A stretch of DNA of 45,372 bases from Pedobacter sp. L105 (GTDB lineage Bacteria; Bacteroidota; Bacteroidia; Sphingobacteriales; Sphingobacteriaceae): NCBI RefSeq assembly GCF_009765875.1, contig NZ_LMUP01000012.1:1-45372 (forward strand). Direction: 5' to 3'. The notes beneath the pieces were generated by a model. The model did not search any database, had not been told where the DNA came from, and was given only the letters and a program-made list of their open reading frames with translations. Of this stretch, positions 16,388 through 25,365 are shown in pieces; the stretch's first letter is position 1; every line of letters begins with the position of its first letter. The translations under genes were made by a program, and so were the position numbers.

Positions 16388-16822
16388 AGGTTAGGAGGTT
16401 GGTTTCAAATTATAAAATGATAACGCCTCAGCACTCAAATAGTTTGGTGTAAATTCTCCTGTAAGCAAACATATCATCAAAGGAAGTGTTGTTGATATAA
16501 GGATGATTACGTCTGATGTATCATGGGTAAAATAGGTTAGGGGCAGAGGTTAGTCAGGTAGAAAAATAACAATTGATCAGGATGTAATTTCAGGATTACA
16601 TCCATACGTGTTTCAGAGTTATGCACATCGATTTCCGGATGTGTATAAGTTATTAACAGGAAATCGAGTTTTGTCAATTCTATTTGTTTGCCTGTTAACT
16701 ACTTACAAATTACCTGAAATTTTATCTTTTTTTGTTGGTAATTTTTTGGATCTTCGCCCTCCCAAAACGGCAGAGAGTTTGGCCGTTATTCAAACGAAAA
16801 CCTGTAATTTATTTTGAGAAAT
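16388..16822. other. dnaA upstream region, candidate origin of replication
   Basis: The 435-base spacer has no real gene. TTATGCACA (16619-16627) and, inverted, TGTGTATAA (16640-16648) are perfect matches to the DnaA box TTATNCACA. A one-mismatch TTATTAACA follows at 16650-16658. An AT-rich stretch with several T runs spans about 16680-16755 and could unwind. These fit an oriC or a DnaA autoregulatory site. Only two perfect boxes were found, which is few for an origin. Confidence 0.45.
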
Positions 16823-18253
16823 ATGCAAAAAACTTGTACCGAAGTATGGAATAACTGTCTCCAAATTATTAAGGATAATATTCCGGCCCAGAGTTTCAAA
16901 ACCTGGTTCGAACCTATATCCGCTTTAAAGCTGGAAGACCATGTTTTAACCGTACAAGTTCCAAGTTTATTCTTTTATGAATGGCTGGAAGAGCATTATG
17001 TAGGTTTATTGCGTAAAACTGTGAAACAGCAACTAGGTGAAGAAGGCAGATTAGAGTACAATATCGTAGTGGATAAATCATCTAACAGCGGTTCTCCTTA
17101 TACTACTAATATACCTTCAAATGGTAATGGAGGGGCTTCAAAAATACAGTCTATGCCAGTTCCTGTTTCTATCAATAAGGACATCAAAAACCCATTTGTG
17201 ATACCGGGTTTAAAAAAACTGAATGTAGACCCTCAGCTGAACTCAAATTATACGTTTGACAGTTATGTTGAAGGCGACTGTAACCGTCTGGCACGCTCGG
17301 CAGGTTTTGCTGTAGCAGCAAAACCAGGGGCAACTTCTTTTAACCCGCTCATGATCTACGGTTCGGTAGGTTTAGGTAAAACCCACCTGGTGCAGGCTAT
17401 TGGAAATGAGATCAGACGCACACATCCTGATAAACTGGTCATCTATGTTTCCTGTGAGAAATTCTGCCAGCAGTTTGTAGAGTCGCTGAAAAATAATACC
17501 ATTAATGACTTTGTGAACTTTTACCAGGCCATGGATGTGATTATTATGGATGATGTGCATAATTTTGCCGGTAAAGAAAAAACACAGGATATCTTTTTTC
17601 ATATCTTCAACCATTTACACCAATCGGGCAAGCAAATCATCATCACTTCAGATAAAGCTCCTAAAGACCTTTCAGGTGTGGAAGAACGTTTGCTGAGCCG
17701 TTTTAAATGGGGGCTTTCTGCAGATCTGCAGATTCCTGATCTGGAAACCAGGATTGCCATCTTGAGAAAGAAAATGTATGCTGACGGAATTGAACTTCCA
17801 ACAGAGGTAGTAGAATATGTAGCCCATAATATTGATAATAACGTTCGTGAATTGGAGGGGGCTATGGTTTCCCTGCTGGCACAGTCTACCCTGAATAAGA
17901 AAGATATCGACCTTGGATTGGCTAAATCAATGCTCAAAAACTTTATTAAAAATACCACAAAAGAGATTTCAATGGATTATATCCAGAAGCTAGTATGTGA
18001 ATATTTCGAAGTTCCTATCGAAATGGTTAAATCTCCTACAAGAAAAAGGGAAATCGTACAGGCTCGTCAGATCTCTATGTACCTGTCTAAAAGCTTAACT
18101 AAATCGTCGTTAAAAAGTATTGGTGCTTTTTACGGTGGCAGGGATCACTCTACTGTTATCTATGCCTGCCAGACTGTAGAAGACCTGATCGAAACTGATA
18201 AAAAGTTTAAAGGTTATGTTACCGATATCCAGAAGAAATTAAAAATAGGCTAA
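16823..18253 (+). CDS. dnaA: Chromosomal replication initiator DnaA
   Basis: The ATG at 16823 is used (476 residues); a TTG nine bases upstream is disfavoured. Domain I (1-85) has the DnaA pattern CTEVWNNCLQIIKDNIPAQSF and WFEPISAL. Domain II is a short linker. Domain III is the AAA+ ATPase with Walker A GSVGLGKTHL at 180-189 and Walker B IIMDDVHN at 240-247. Domain IV ends with GGRDHSTVIYACQTV, the DnaA-box-binding signature. It melts the origin in its ATP form. Upstream DnaA boxes suggest autoregulation. A weak terminator follows at 18272. Confidence 0.98.
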   Translation: MQKTCTEVWNNCLQIIKDNIPAQSFKTWFEPISALKLEDHVLTVQVPSLFFYEWLEEHYVGLLRKTVKQQLGEEGRLEYNIVVDKSSNSGSPYTTNIPSNGNGGASKIQSMPVPVSINKDIKNPFVIPGLKKLNVDPQLNSNYTFDSYVEGDCNRLARSAGFAVAAKPGATSFNPLMIYGSVGLGKTHLVQAIGNEIRRTHPDKLVIYVSCEKFCQQFVESLKNNTINDFVNFYQAMDVIIMDDVHNFAGKEKTQDIFFHIFNHLHQSGKQIIITSDKAPKDLSGVEERLLSRFKWGLSADLQIPDLETRIAILRKKMYADGIELPTEVVEYVAHNIDNNVRELEGAMVSLLAQSTLNKKDIDLGLAKSMLKNFIKNTTKEISMDYIQKLVCEYFEVPIEMVKSPTRKREIVQARQISMYLSKSLTKSSLKSIGAFYGGRDHSTVIYACQTVEDLIETDKKFKGYVTDIQKKLKIG

Positions 18254-18271
18254 TTGGCCACACCACATAAC

Positions 18272-18308
18272 AGAAGGGGATTCGTAATCAACGGGTACCC
18301 TTCTTTGT
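18272..18308 (+). terminator. Candidate dnaA terminator
   Basis: AGAAGGG at 18272-18278 pairs with CCCTTCT at 18298-18304 across 19 bases, followed by a TTTG-TTATTG tract. The stem is short, so it is a weak candidate. Confidence 0.4.
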
Positions 18309-18333
18309 TATTGACAAATTTTAATGGTGTTGA

Positions 18334-18501
18334 AAGCCAAATTCAGTGATCCGGATAAAGCTTATCTTCAGGGACCTGTCACAAAATCTCATTGCTGACG
18401 AACAAATCCTGCGTTTAATGAGTTTCCCCAATATACTGATCACGTCTCACCAGGGGTTTTTTACCAATGTGGCCTTGACACAAATCGCCCATATGAATTG
18501 A
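18334..18501 (+). pseudogene. C-terminal remnant of a D-lactate dehydrogenase
   Basis: A 55-codon open stretch without its own start reads KLIFRDLSQNLIADEQILRL then MSFPNILITSHQGFFTNVAL and TQIAHMN before a stop. This closely resembles the end of fermentative D-lactate dehydrogenases (2-hydroxyacid dehydrogenase family), where LLTFPNVLITSHQAFFTxEAL with catalytic His in the S/A-H-Q context is followed by NIAETT. The upstream catalytic and NAD domains are absent: the preceding in-frame TGA at 18331 opens the frame and dnaA lies further left. It is read as a gene fragment, not an expressed gene. Confidence 0.7.
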
Positions 18502-18550
18502 AAATCTGAGCCATGCCTCAAAAGGCGTAGAAAATATCAATATGTTATAA

Positions 18551-20104
18551 CTAAGAACTGCAGGAAAGGGTAGAACTTCCGGGTTGATCATTAGCCCAGT
18601 CTGGCCTTAAGGCAAAAAACTCATCGTGTATATTGGAATATGGGGCTTTCATGGCTTCCTGCAACTTCAGGAAAAGTCCGTTCTGTCCTTTCTCCATTTC
18701 CTGTATCGCCTGGTGGAGCAAATAATTTCTCAGGATAAACCTCGGGTTATTGGCCCTCATCTTTGTTTTAGCAGCTTCAGCAGTAATTTGATTGTCTTTC
18801 ATACGTTCCTGATAAGCCTGTATCGTCACAAACAAAAATTCAAGACTTTCCTTATCAGGCGCACGATAAAATGAAGGGTTAAACCAGTTGGCCAGTTCTT
18901 CTTTGTTTTCTATCAGCGGAAGATCGATCAGCAGCTGGTAAAAGATGGTCATATCAGGCTTAATCAGGCTCAGGCTTTTTTCCATATCATCTGCCAGTTT
19001 TTTATCTTCTTCCTTCAGTTCGTCAAGTCCTATTTTGTCCGCCATTATGGCGAAGTATTTGGCCTGGTAGATATCTTTAAAATCTTCTAAAGCATTTACC
19101 AATTCATCGGTATTTTCAAATAAAGGGGCTATAGCACTGGCAAGGCAGCTCAGGTTCCAATACGCAATAGTATGCTGGCGTCCAAAGGCATATCTGCGGC
19201 CAGGAAGATCTGTTGTATTTGGCGTAAAATTGGGGTCGTAATCATCCAGGAAAGAGTAAGGTCCGTAATCTATGGTCAATCCCAGGATAGACATGTTGTC
19301 TGTATTCATCACGCCATGAACAAAACCAACCCTCAACCATCCTATAATCATAGTGGCCGTTCTTTCTACCACTTCCTTAAACCAATTGATAATCTTATTT
19401 TCACCGCTAAGATGAGGGTAAAACCGGTCTATAGTCCAGTCTGTCAATTTTTTTAATTGTGCGATTTCCTGCCTTGCGGCCAGCATTTCAAAATTTCCAA
19501 AACGAAGGAAACTTGGTGCTACGCGCATTACGATGGCGCCCTGCTCATAAGCAGCTCTACCATCATAAAACATATCCCGCATCACCTGGTCGCCGGTGGC
19601 CACAAGGCCTAAAGCCCTGGTAGTAGGTATACCAAGGTGATACATCGCCTCACTCATCAGGTATTCCCTAATGGAAGAGCGGAGTACAGCCCGTCCGTCG
19701 CCTCTGCGCGAGTAGGGAGTGGGGCCTGCACCTTTTAATTGTAATTCGTAAGTTTTTCCGTTTGCTGCCGGCCATTCTCCAAGGCTGATGGCCCGGCCAT
19801 CGCCCAGCTGCCCGGCCCAGTTGCCAAACTGATGGCCTGCGTAACAGGCTGCATAAGGATACATTGTTGGCGTAACCAGGTTGCCGCCCAAAATATTGAT
19901 ATCTTGCTGATCTGGTTGCGCGATACCCATTTCTTCGGCCAGCTCATCAGACCATGCCAGTAACTGCGGCCGATGAACAGGGGTAGGGATAGCTTTACTG
20001 TACAAAACCCCGGGAGTTTGCCTCGGTTGCAGGTTCCCGGTCTGATCTCCATCAAAGGTGCTAACAAAATCGTTGTTAAAAGTTTTTGTACTTAAATTAT
20101 CCAT
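18551..20104 (-). CDS. selO: Protein AMPylator SelO (YdiU/UPF0061 family)
   Basis: From the ATG at 20104 it has 517 residues; a TTG six codons upstream is disfavoured. SelO is a pseudokinase that transfers AMP to Ser, Thr or Tyr of proteins using an inverted ATP. Visible motifs are GAGPTPYSRRGDGRAVLRSS (126-144), FVHGVMNTDNMSI with Asp269, and TIDYGPYSFLDDYDP with metal-binding Asp279. It ends LSCSS; the Cys stands where eukaryotic SelO has selenocysteine (USS), and is thought to aid redox regulation. The alginate-lyase-like gene lies 79 bases upstream on the same strand. Confidence 0.95.
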   Translation of the reverse strand: MDNLSTKTFNNDFVSTFDGDQTGNLQPRQTPGVLYSKAIPTPVHRPQLLAWSDELAEEMGIAQPDQQDINILGGNLVTPTMYPYAACYAGHQFGNWAGQLGDGRAISLGEWPAANGKTYELQLKGAGPTPYSRRGDGRAVLRSSIREYLMSEAMYHLGIPTTRALGLVATGDQVMRDMFYDGRAAYEQGAIVMRVAPSFLRFGNFEMLAARQEIAQLKKLTDWTIDRFYPHLSGENKIINWFKEVVERTATMIIGWLRVGFVHGVMNTDNMSILGLTIDYGPYSFLDDYDPNFTPNTTDLPGRRYAFGRQHTIAYWNLSCLASAIAPLFENTDELVNALEDFKDIYQAKYFAIMADKIGLDELKEEDKKLADDMEKSLSLIKPDMTIFYQLLIDLPLIENKEELANWFNPSFYRAPDKESLEFLFVTIQAYQERMKDNQITAEAAKTKMRANNPRFILRNYLLHQAIQEMEKGQNGLFLKLQEAMKAPYSNIHDEFFALRPDWANDQPGSSTLSCSS

Positions 20105-20183
20105 AAGGGCTTCCTTGTTCAATACACGAAGGTAAGGCCATTTTTGGAGTTAAAAGTTGTTTTACTGTAAAACTCAAAAGCTG

Positions 20184-21269
20184 TTAATTGCGGATATTGC
20201 TCAGCATCAGCTGCCAGTCTTCAGCACTAATTGTTTGTCCTCTTACCTGTTGATAAACGGAACTCATGGAAGGATCAAAATAGGCGGCCAATGCCAGGGT
20301 TTTTAATCCGCTTGCTGGTTTAAAAAGCACACCGGCCTGGTATCCGGCTTCGCCGTTCCTGGCCCGGTCCTGGTCAAATTTCACCGTAGAATGGACAAAT
20401 TCGCCATGTGTTTTTGCCCCTGTAACGTAAGGAAGAAGCCATTCCGTCGATTTTTTTAGGGAAGCACCGGTGGCAGTTTTGTCAATGTAGTAATCTGTTC
20501 CTCCTGCACGTTTAATCACAATGGCAAGCTGTAATAATGGTTCCAGGTCGTACACATGATAATGCAGGGCATCACGCAGTTTAAAATCTATGCTCGATCC
20601 GTCCGGCAGCAAGTTAACTTCCAGCTGTTTTTTTAAGGCGTTAACCGCAAATTCCCGGAGAGTAGTGTCTGAGGTGGCAAAACCAATTTCACCAATCACC
20701 TTTAGCCGGTGTGAGTTCCAGTTGTTATAACCCGTTTCTTTATCCTGGTTTTTAGGCATATGGGCAATTTCAGCTCTTGCAGTCCGCTTTAGCCAGTCAC
20801 TGATCAATAGTTTATCCCCGGCTTTAATATTACTTTTAATCAGGTCGTACCCCTCAATCGCCTCGTCAAGATTGGTATCATTGATCGGATTTCCACCCGG
20901 CTGGTTCGTGTCTGCCCAGGCAATCAAATAGGTGGTTGCCTTTTGCAGGTATATGGGCTGTCCGTATAATTTATAGATGATGGCCAGTGCATATATTTTT
21001 TTAAAATCTTTGATGGCATGCCAGGTGGCTATTTTTAAAGGGTCACCTTTTAATTTTCCTTCAGTTGTAATCGTGGTTATAGGATCTGGTACGGTGTCTA
21101 CGGCCTGGTCTGCAATTCTTTTCTGCTGTTTAATCAGCAGGTGTATTTCCGGATTGGTTTTATCCAATTCCTTTAGCTGTTTTATCCCTGCAGGGCTAAA
21201 GCCAAGAAATTGTGCATTAGCAGATAAGGTGAGCAGCAGAATAGGGAACAGGCAATATATTTTCCTCAT
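20184..21269 (-). CDS. Exported alginate-lyase-family polysaccharide lyase
   Basis: From the ATG at 21269 it has 361 residues; a TTG four codons earlier is disfavoured. A signal peptide (MRKIYCLFPILLLTLSANAQ) is followed by a helical (alpha/alpha toroid) domain of the alginate lyase superfamily (PF05426). Visible features are ATWHAIKDFKKIYALAIIYKL, GYNNWNSHRLKVIGEIGFA with the Asn/Trp/His set, and SSIDFKLRDALHYHVYDLEPL. The substrate could be alginate, glucuronan or a similar uronic-acid polymer; sequence alone does not decide. No SusCD or other lyase lies beside it. Confidence 0.8.
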   Translation of the reverse strand: MRKIYCLFPILLLTLSANAQFLGFSPAGIKQLKELDKTNPEIHLLIKQQKRIADQAVDTVPDPITTITTEGKLKGDPLKIATWHAIKDFKKIYALAIIYKLYGQPIYLQKATTYLIAWADTNQPGGNPINDTNLDEAIEGYDLIKSNIKAGDKLLISDWLKRTARAEIAHMPKNQDKETGYNNWNSHRLKVIGEIGFATSDTTLREFAVNALKKQLEVNLLPDGSSIDFKLRDALHYHVYDLEPLLQLAIVIKRAGGTDYYIDKTATGASLKKSTEWLLPYVTGAKTHGEFVHSTVKFDQDRARNGEAGYQAGVLFKPASGLKTLALAAYFDPSMSSVYQQVRGQTISAEDWQLMLSNIRN

Positions 21270-21693
21270 TTTAGTATTCAATTTTAAATAAAGATACTTA
21301 TTGCTTCTGTTTCAACAAGGAAAAAGGAGCGGAACAAATTAAAAGCAAGGATATGGGATTCTGAAATTAAAGCTTACCGGTTTATTGAAAAGACCTTCCA
21401 TTTTTTTATACTAAAGAAGTTACAATGACATTCATCAGCAACCCCTGCAAAATTTGATAGGTGATGACTAATTTTGTAAGAAATAAGCCTGGGCTAATAA
21501 TAAATCGGTAGTAAATTTGTTTAGATTTTAATAGATGAACTGAGTTTGCCAACAATTTTAAAAGGTAATACCAAGATTAAAGACAAACGCAGCATTTACA
21601 TTTTGCCCTTTCAAAACTCATTAAGAGGGATTAAAGGAACAGACTCATTCCCCGCAAGGGTAAATATTAATTGATAGATATAACAAGAAAATA
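21270..21693. other. AT-rich intergenic region
   Basis: These 424 bases between divergent genes hold no supported gene. A 47-codon open stretch on the + strand before the reductase start (about 21527-21673) lacks any ATG and resembles no family, so it is probably chance. No hairpin or repeat of note was found. Confidence 0.5.
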
Positions 21694-22623
21694 ATGACTG
21701 AAAATACGCACGGCACAGCTAAAGATATATACATTATTGGAAATGGGGTAATTGCAAAAGCATTAGCTGTAGCTCTTGTTATCGATGGAAGAAAGGTGAC
21801 TGTCATCAGGGGAAGTGTAGATCAACAACCAGTTTTTACCGAGAATATCCAGCTAGAAATGGAGGATAGTACATTGCAAGCAGATGTAACGATAAGTACT
21901 TTAAGCAACCATGAACATCTGGATGGAATTATAGTCCTGACCAATAAATCATTTGGAAATAAAGGATTAGCAGACAAGCTAAAATTAAAATCAGGCAATT
22001 CCCCCATAGTTTTTCTTCAAAATGGACTGCACGTTGAAAAGAGCTTTCTTGATGAAAGCTTTCCCGAATTGTATAGGTGCGTTTTAATGGCCACCTGTCA
22101 GTCCATTACTAAAAATAGTGTTAGGTTCAGGGCAGTTGGGGCATCGCCCATAGGTATCATCAAAGGTTCAGCAGATGCACTTGATGCTATTGTAGCTGCA
22201 TTGAATACAGCTGTTTTCTCATTTCGGGCAGAAACAGCTATACAGACAGTTATCTGGAAAAAAGTTATTATCAATTGTGTATTTAATTCTATTTGTCCGC
22301 TGCTGGAAATAGATAACGGGGTTTTTCACAGAAATACTGCTGCATTACAGCTTGCCGAAACGGTGATCAAAGAGTGTTTAGCTGTTGCCCACGAGAATGG
22401 TATCGACCTGACCATAGCGGATGTGCGTGATAATGTTCTTTTGATCAGTAAAATGTCTGACGGTCAGAAAATATCTACCTACCAGGATTTACTAAATAAG
22501 CGGGAAACAGAGATTGACACCCTGAATTTTGCGGTAGCCAAAGCGGCCGGTGCGGCCACTGTACCTGTTACCAGTTTATTGGGTGAACTGATAAAAATTA
22601 AGTCCGAATTATCGAAGGTTTAA
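21694..22623 (+). CDS. Ketopantoate-reductase-like (ApbA/PanE family) oxidoreductase
   Basis: The 309-residue protein has a Rossmann fold starting DIYIIGNGVIAKALAVAL, with GNGVIA in place of the usual GxGxxG, and a C-terminal helical domain. The family catalytic pattern is visible: WKKVIINCVFNSICPLLE with Lys190 and Asn194, and LLNKRETEID with Glu272. PanE converts 2-dehydropantoate to pantoate with NADPH for CoA synthesis. This copy is stand-alone and its Rossmann and loop residues diverge, so it may act on another 2-oxo acid. It converges on the thioredoxin-family gene. Confidence 0.75.
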   Translation: MTENTHGTAKDIYIIGNGVIAKALAVALVIDGRKVTVIRGSVDQQPVFTENIQLEMEDSTLQADVTISTLSNHEHLDGIIVLTNKSFGNKGLADKLKLKSGNSPIVFLQNGLHVEKSFLDESFPELYRCVLMATCQSITKNSVRFRAVGASPIGIIKGSADALDAIVAALNTAVFSFRAETAIQTVIWKKVIINCVFNSICPLLEIDNGVFHRNTAALQLAETVIKECLAVAHENGIDLTIADVRDNVLLISKMSDGQKISTYQDLLNKRETEIDTLNFAVAKAAGAATVPVTSLLGELIKIKSELSKV

Positions 22624-22690
22624 GGCGTGTACTATTGATACAGCCTGGTGAAGTATTTGGAATAGGGGTATCGAAAATTGTGGTGTTTTT

Positions 22691-22804
22691 TTATCTGCCC
22701 GCTAATCTTCCCATTACCTTAATAACCTGCACAATGGTTAAAGCCGTAGCAGGAATAAAGCTATTCCCAGCACTGGGCGTGTTGCCTGCAAAAAGAAAAC
22801 AATA
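22691..22804 (-). pseudogene. Possible coding remnant, C-terminal type
   Basis: A 37-codon open stretch on the minus strand, with no start, ends at a TAA (22691-22693). It contains AGNTPSAGNSFIPATALTIV followed by QVIKVMGRLAGR. Composition looks protein-like and Gly/Pro-rich, unlike random AT-rich spacer. The family was not recognised. It may be the 3' end of a lost oxidoreductase. Confidence 0.25.
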
Positions 22805-22840
22805 TCAAATATTGTCCTATTTAAACACGGGAAAATCTCC

Positions 22841-24007
22841 CTATTTTTTACTTAAAAGGGTATCAATAATTGAGGTTACTTTAGCTTCAAAATCCTTACT
22901 ATAGCCAACAAATGCATTTACTACTTTTCCATCTTTATCAATAAAATAAAAAGTGGGAAACGTTGTCACATGATATGATTTCACACACTCAGCGGCATTT
23001 ATGTAACCCGTATATTTAATCTTGTAACGTGTCTCGAAGTCGAGAACAGCCTTCTTACTATCCCTTTCGGTTAGGCTTGCTATAATCAAATCTTTGTTTT
23101 TATATTTTTCATAGATAGTATTCAGTGGTATTATTGAAGCCATACAGCCTGAACACCCAATGTAGTAAAAATCTAGCATGACTACTTTACCCTTTAGTTG
23201 ACTTAATGAGACCTTGTTTCCTTTAGCATCATATAACATCCAGTTAGGCGCGGTCGTATCCCTGTTCAATAGAGCCAGCGGTGCGGTTTGTGTTTTTCGA
23301 GGTTTAAAGCCTTTTGGTATAGCGAAATTTGAATCATTGATGTCGGATATGTCAAACTTATAATCAAAATATTTAGTCTCATCATAATATTCGTTCACTA
23401 GTCCTTCATATTTATACCTTCCTTTAATGATTACCAAACTGGGTAACCCCGTCTGTTTATCGATATAATACTCTTTTTTCAAGTACAAATGCACATTATT
23501 GTCGAGCGTATCATATAGGTTTGCAACAAGATGGGATTTAGCCACTCTATCGATGACCGTGTCTTTAAGCTTTGTTATCTTAAACGGTTTATGATTATAG
23601 CGGTCTTTAATAGATTTCAAGCCTCCGATAAGTGATTTATCATATGCCAAAGCTTCTTTCTCCTGGAAAAATGTACTGTCACTGAGTGATAAAATAGTTA
23701 TACCTTCACCATTGTATAAATTTATATTATGAAATGTCTCTGTTTTATAATTGGATTCTATGCTATAGTGATAACCGAACACCTTGTCCGGAGGTGCCTT
23801 TAAAAATAATTCTTTGTTGATTATAACTGTTGTGTCGGCACTCATATCCCTTAGTTTTTCTACAGATTGATAGCTAAAATTATTGTGGCTTTCCATCTTA
23901 TTAATCAGGTTTTGAATCTGAGAAATCTGTGCATAAGTGGTGTTGCTGTATAAAAATATTGTGAGGCAAATCACTAATCTGATAAAATTTTGGATAGAGC
24001 AGATCAT
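22841..24007 (-). CDS. Exported thioredoxin-family (TlpA-like) protein
   Basis: The 388-residue protein has an N-terminal hydrophobic signal (residues 9-26, ending TTYAQ). A middle region of about 220 residues resembles the DUF-type lipoprotein-binding domains that precede thioredoxin domains in Bacteroidota. The C-terminal thioredoxin-like domain starts near 255 (WMLYDAKGNKVSLSQLKGKV) and has the active-site CSGC at 285-288 and a cis-Pro in VTTFPTFYF. It is likely a periplasmic thiol-disulfide oxidoreductase. The N-terminal part has no recognised enzymatic motif. Confidence 0.8.
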   Translation of the reverse strand: MICSIQNFIRLVICLTIFLYSNTTYAQISQIQNLINKMESHNNFSYQSVEKLRDMSADTTVIINKELFLKAPPDKVFGYHYSIESNYKTETFHNINLYNGEGITILSLSDSTFFQEKEALAYDKSLIGGLKSIKDRYNHKPFKITKLKDTVIDRVAKSHLVANLYDTLDNNVHLYLKKEYYIDKQTGLPSLVIIKGRYKYEGLVNEYYDETKYFDYKFDISDINDSNFAIPKGFKPRKTQTAPLALLNRDTTAPNWMLYDAKGNKVSLSQLKGKVVMLDFYYIGCSGCMASIIPLNTIYEKYKNKDLIIASLTERDSKKAVLDFETRYKIKYTGYINAAECVKSYHVTTFPTFYFIDKDGKVVNAFVGYSKDFEAKVTSIIDTLLSKK

Positions 24008-24323
24008 TGTTTTTGAGTAGGTAAGTTGATCGTATTTTTTTATCTAAAATACAATAAAAGTTAAGCTATAGGACGGATGCACAGTAATTTAACAGACTTT
24101 AACCAAAAGCTATTTCATAAGAAAATTGATGAGGATCTTTGAATAAGCAATTAAGTAATAAACTGGTGCCGCTTAGGGAGAGGAGATATATTTGAAATCT
24201 TATAAGAATCCCCAATTACGCGCTGGTTTCAAGGTTATCGAAACGCAAAATTCCTCTTTCATCCAATATTTATAACTTTATGCTCGTCTTCCAACGGATG
24301 TGCTTACATTACAACGACTGATA
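24008..24323. other. Intergenic region
   Basis: These 316 bases lie between the starting end of the thioredoxin-family gene and the stop of the ABM-domain gene. No ORF, hairpin or repeat could be supported. Confidence 0.5.
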
Positions 24324-24998
24324 CTAATCCTTAGATCCACTGCTGGAAACGACAATGTGTACGTCAGCCCTCAATGGCATGCCAGCCAGAAGGTCAAATA
24401 CATTTTCATGTGCTTTATCGATTGTCGGGTTGGTGTAATGCCGGGCAAATGACTCATTGTGCCGATAAAATTCAAAAGCCCATAAAGTGTCGGGATCATC
24501 GTTAAGTTGGCAAAGTACCCAGTCTAACGGACCGTCCGGGTCGCCGGTATGGTGAAGGCTGGTTGTAAGTTCAAATAATGCCTTACCCTTTCCAGGTTTG
24601 GCCTGCATTCTCAATACTACGCCTGGTTGATCTTTAAATAAAGATTTACTGCCAGCCGCAGGTTCGTTGGTATTGTTACCTGAAACGATGACATGTACGT
24701 CGGCTCTCAGCGGGGTATCCGCCAGGATGGCAATTACTTTTTCATGGTTTATATCGACTACTGGATTCGTATAATGACGGGTAAATGATTCGTTGTCCCT
24801 GTAAAACTCAAATACCCACAAGATTTCCGGATCATCATTAAGCCGGCATAAAATCCAGTTTACCGGGCCATCAGGGTCGCCTGTGTGATGAAGTTTAGTT
24901 GTAATTTCAAATAATTCCTTCCCCATTCCTGGATTTGCTTTCATCCTCAGTACAACGCCAGGTTGATTCTTATACATTGGTTTCTCGTTATTTAACAT
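24324..24998 (-). CDS. Tandem-duplicated antibiotic-biosynthesis-monooxygenase (ABM) domain protein
   Basis: From the ATG at 24998 it has 224 residues. It consists of two copies of a dimeric alpha-beta-barrel ABM domain of about 95 residues, joined by a linker rich in Asn, Pro and Ser. Both copies contain QPGVVLRM, LHHTGDPDGP, FEFYR.NESF.RHYTNP and PLRADVH. ABM proteins include cofactor-free monooxygenases and heme-degrading enzymes, and others whose substrate is unknown. A single-chain fusion probably replaces the usual homodimer. No signal peptide is seen. The upstream region opens from a TTG at 25052, but the ATG gives the better start. Confidence 0.85.
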   Translation of the reverse strand: MLNNEKPMYKNQPGVVLRMKANPGMGKELFEITTKLHHTGDPDGPVNWILCRLNDDPEILWVFEFYRDNESFTRHYTNPVVDINHEKVIAILADTPLRADVHVIVSGNNTNEPAAGSKSLFKDQPGVVLRMQAKPGKGKALFELTTSLHHTGDPDGPLDWVLCQLNDDPDTLWAFEFYRHNESFARHYTNPTIDKAHENVFDLLAGMPLRADVHIVVSSSGSKD

Positions 24999-25365
24999 AA
25001 AATCGCTTTTTAATATGGATTTAAAAACACTTCGTTGCTCCCCATCAAACAAACTGGGTCGGTTTTCTTAGTCCAAAACTGCAACTAATGGTTCAGTTAA
25101 AATAGTCGCGATTGTTATTAAACTAGTCTTAAATGAAAGGTAAGCAACCACTACAGTACAGGTGCAATTTCTTTCACCTCTTTCCATCTGTGTGGTAAAT
25201 TGCTTAAATTGTAAAATAACGAGGAAATTATGAAAATCTAAATTGGTGCGGTTAAGTGTATTTGAATATGAAAAATAGTTTTGGAAAATTCTCAGGATTT
25301 TCCAAATGTGGACTGACTAAGCAAAAGCTTATATACGGTGTTAGCGGCCCGGGCTTTTTTAATCC
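24999..25365. other. Intergenic region
   Basis: These 367 bases are AT-rich and contain no supported gene. At 25330-25356 there is ATATACGGTGTTAGCGGCCCGGGC followed by a T run. It has an 8-base palindrome (GCCCGGGC) and resembles the GTTAG-type edge of integron-like recombination sites, which is noted but not supported. Confidence 0.4.

Noticed and set aside
21527..21673. A 47-codon open stretch before the reductase gene
   Set aside because: No start codon and no family resemblance; open frames of this length are common by chance in AT-poor-stop spacers.
22635..22904. An 89-codon + strand frame in the reductase-thioredoxin spacer
   Set aside because: Its right part is the antisense of the thioredoxin-family gene and the rest resembles no family.
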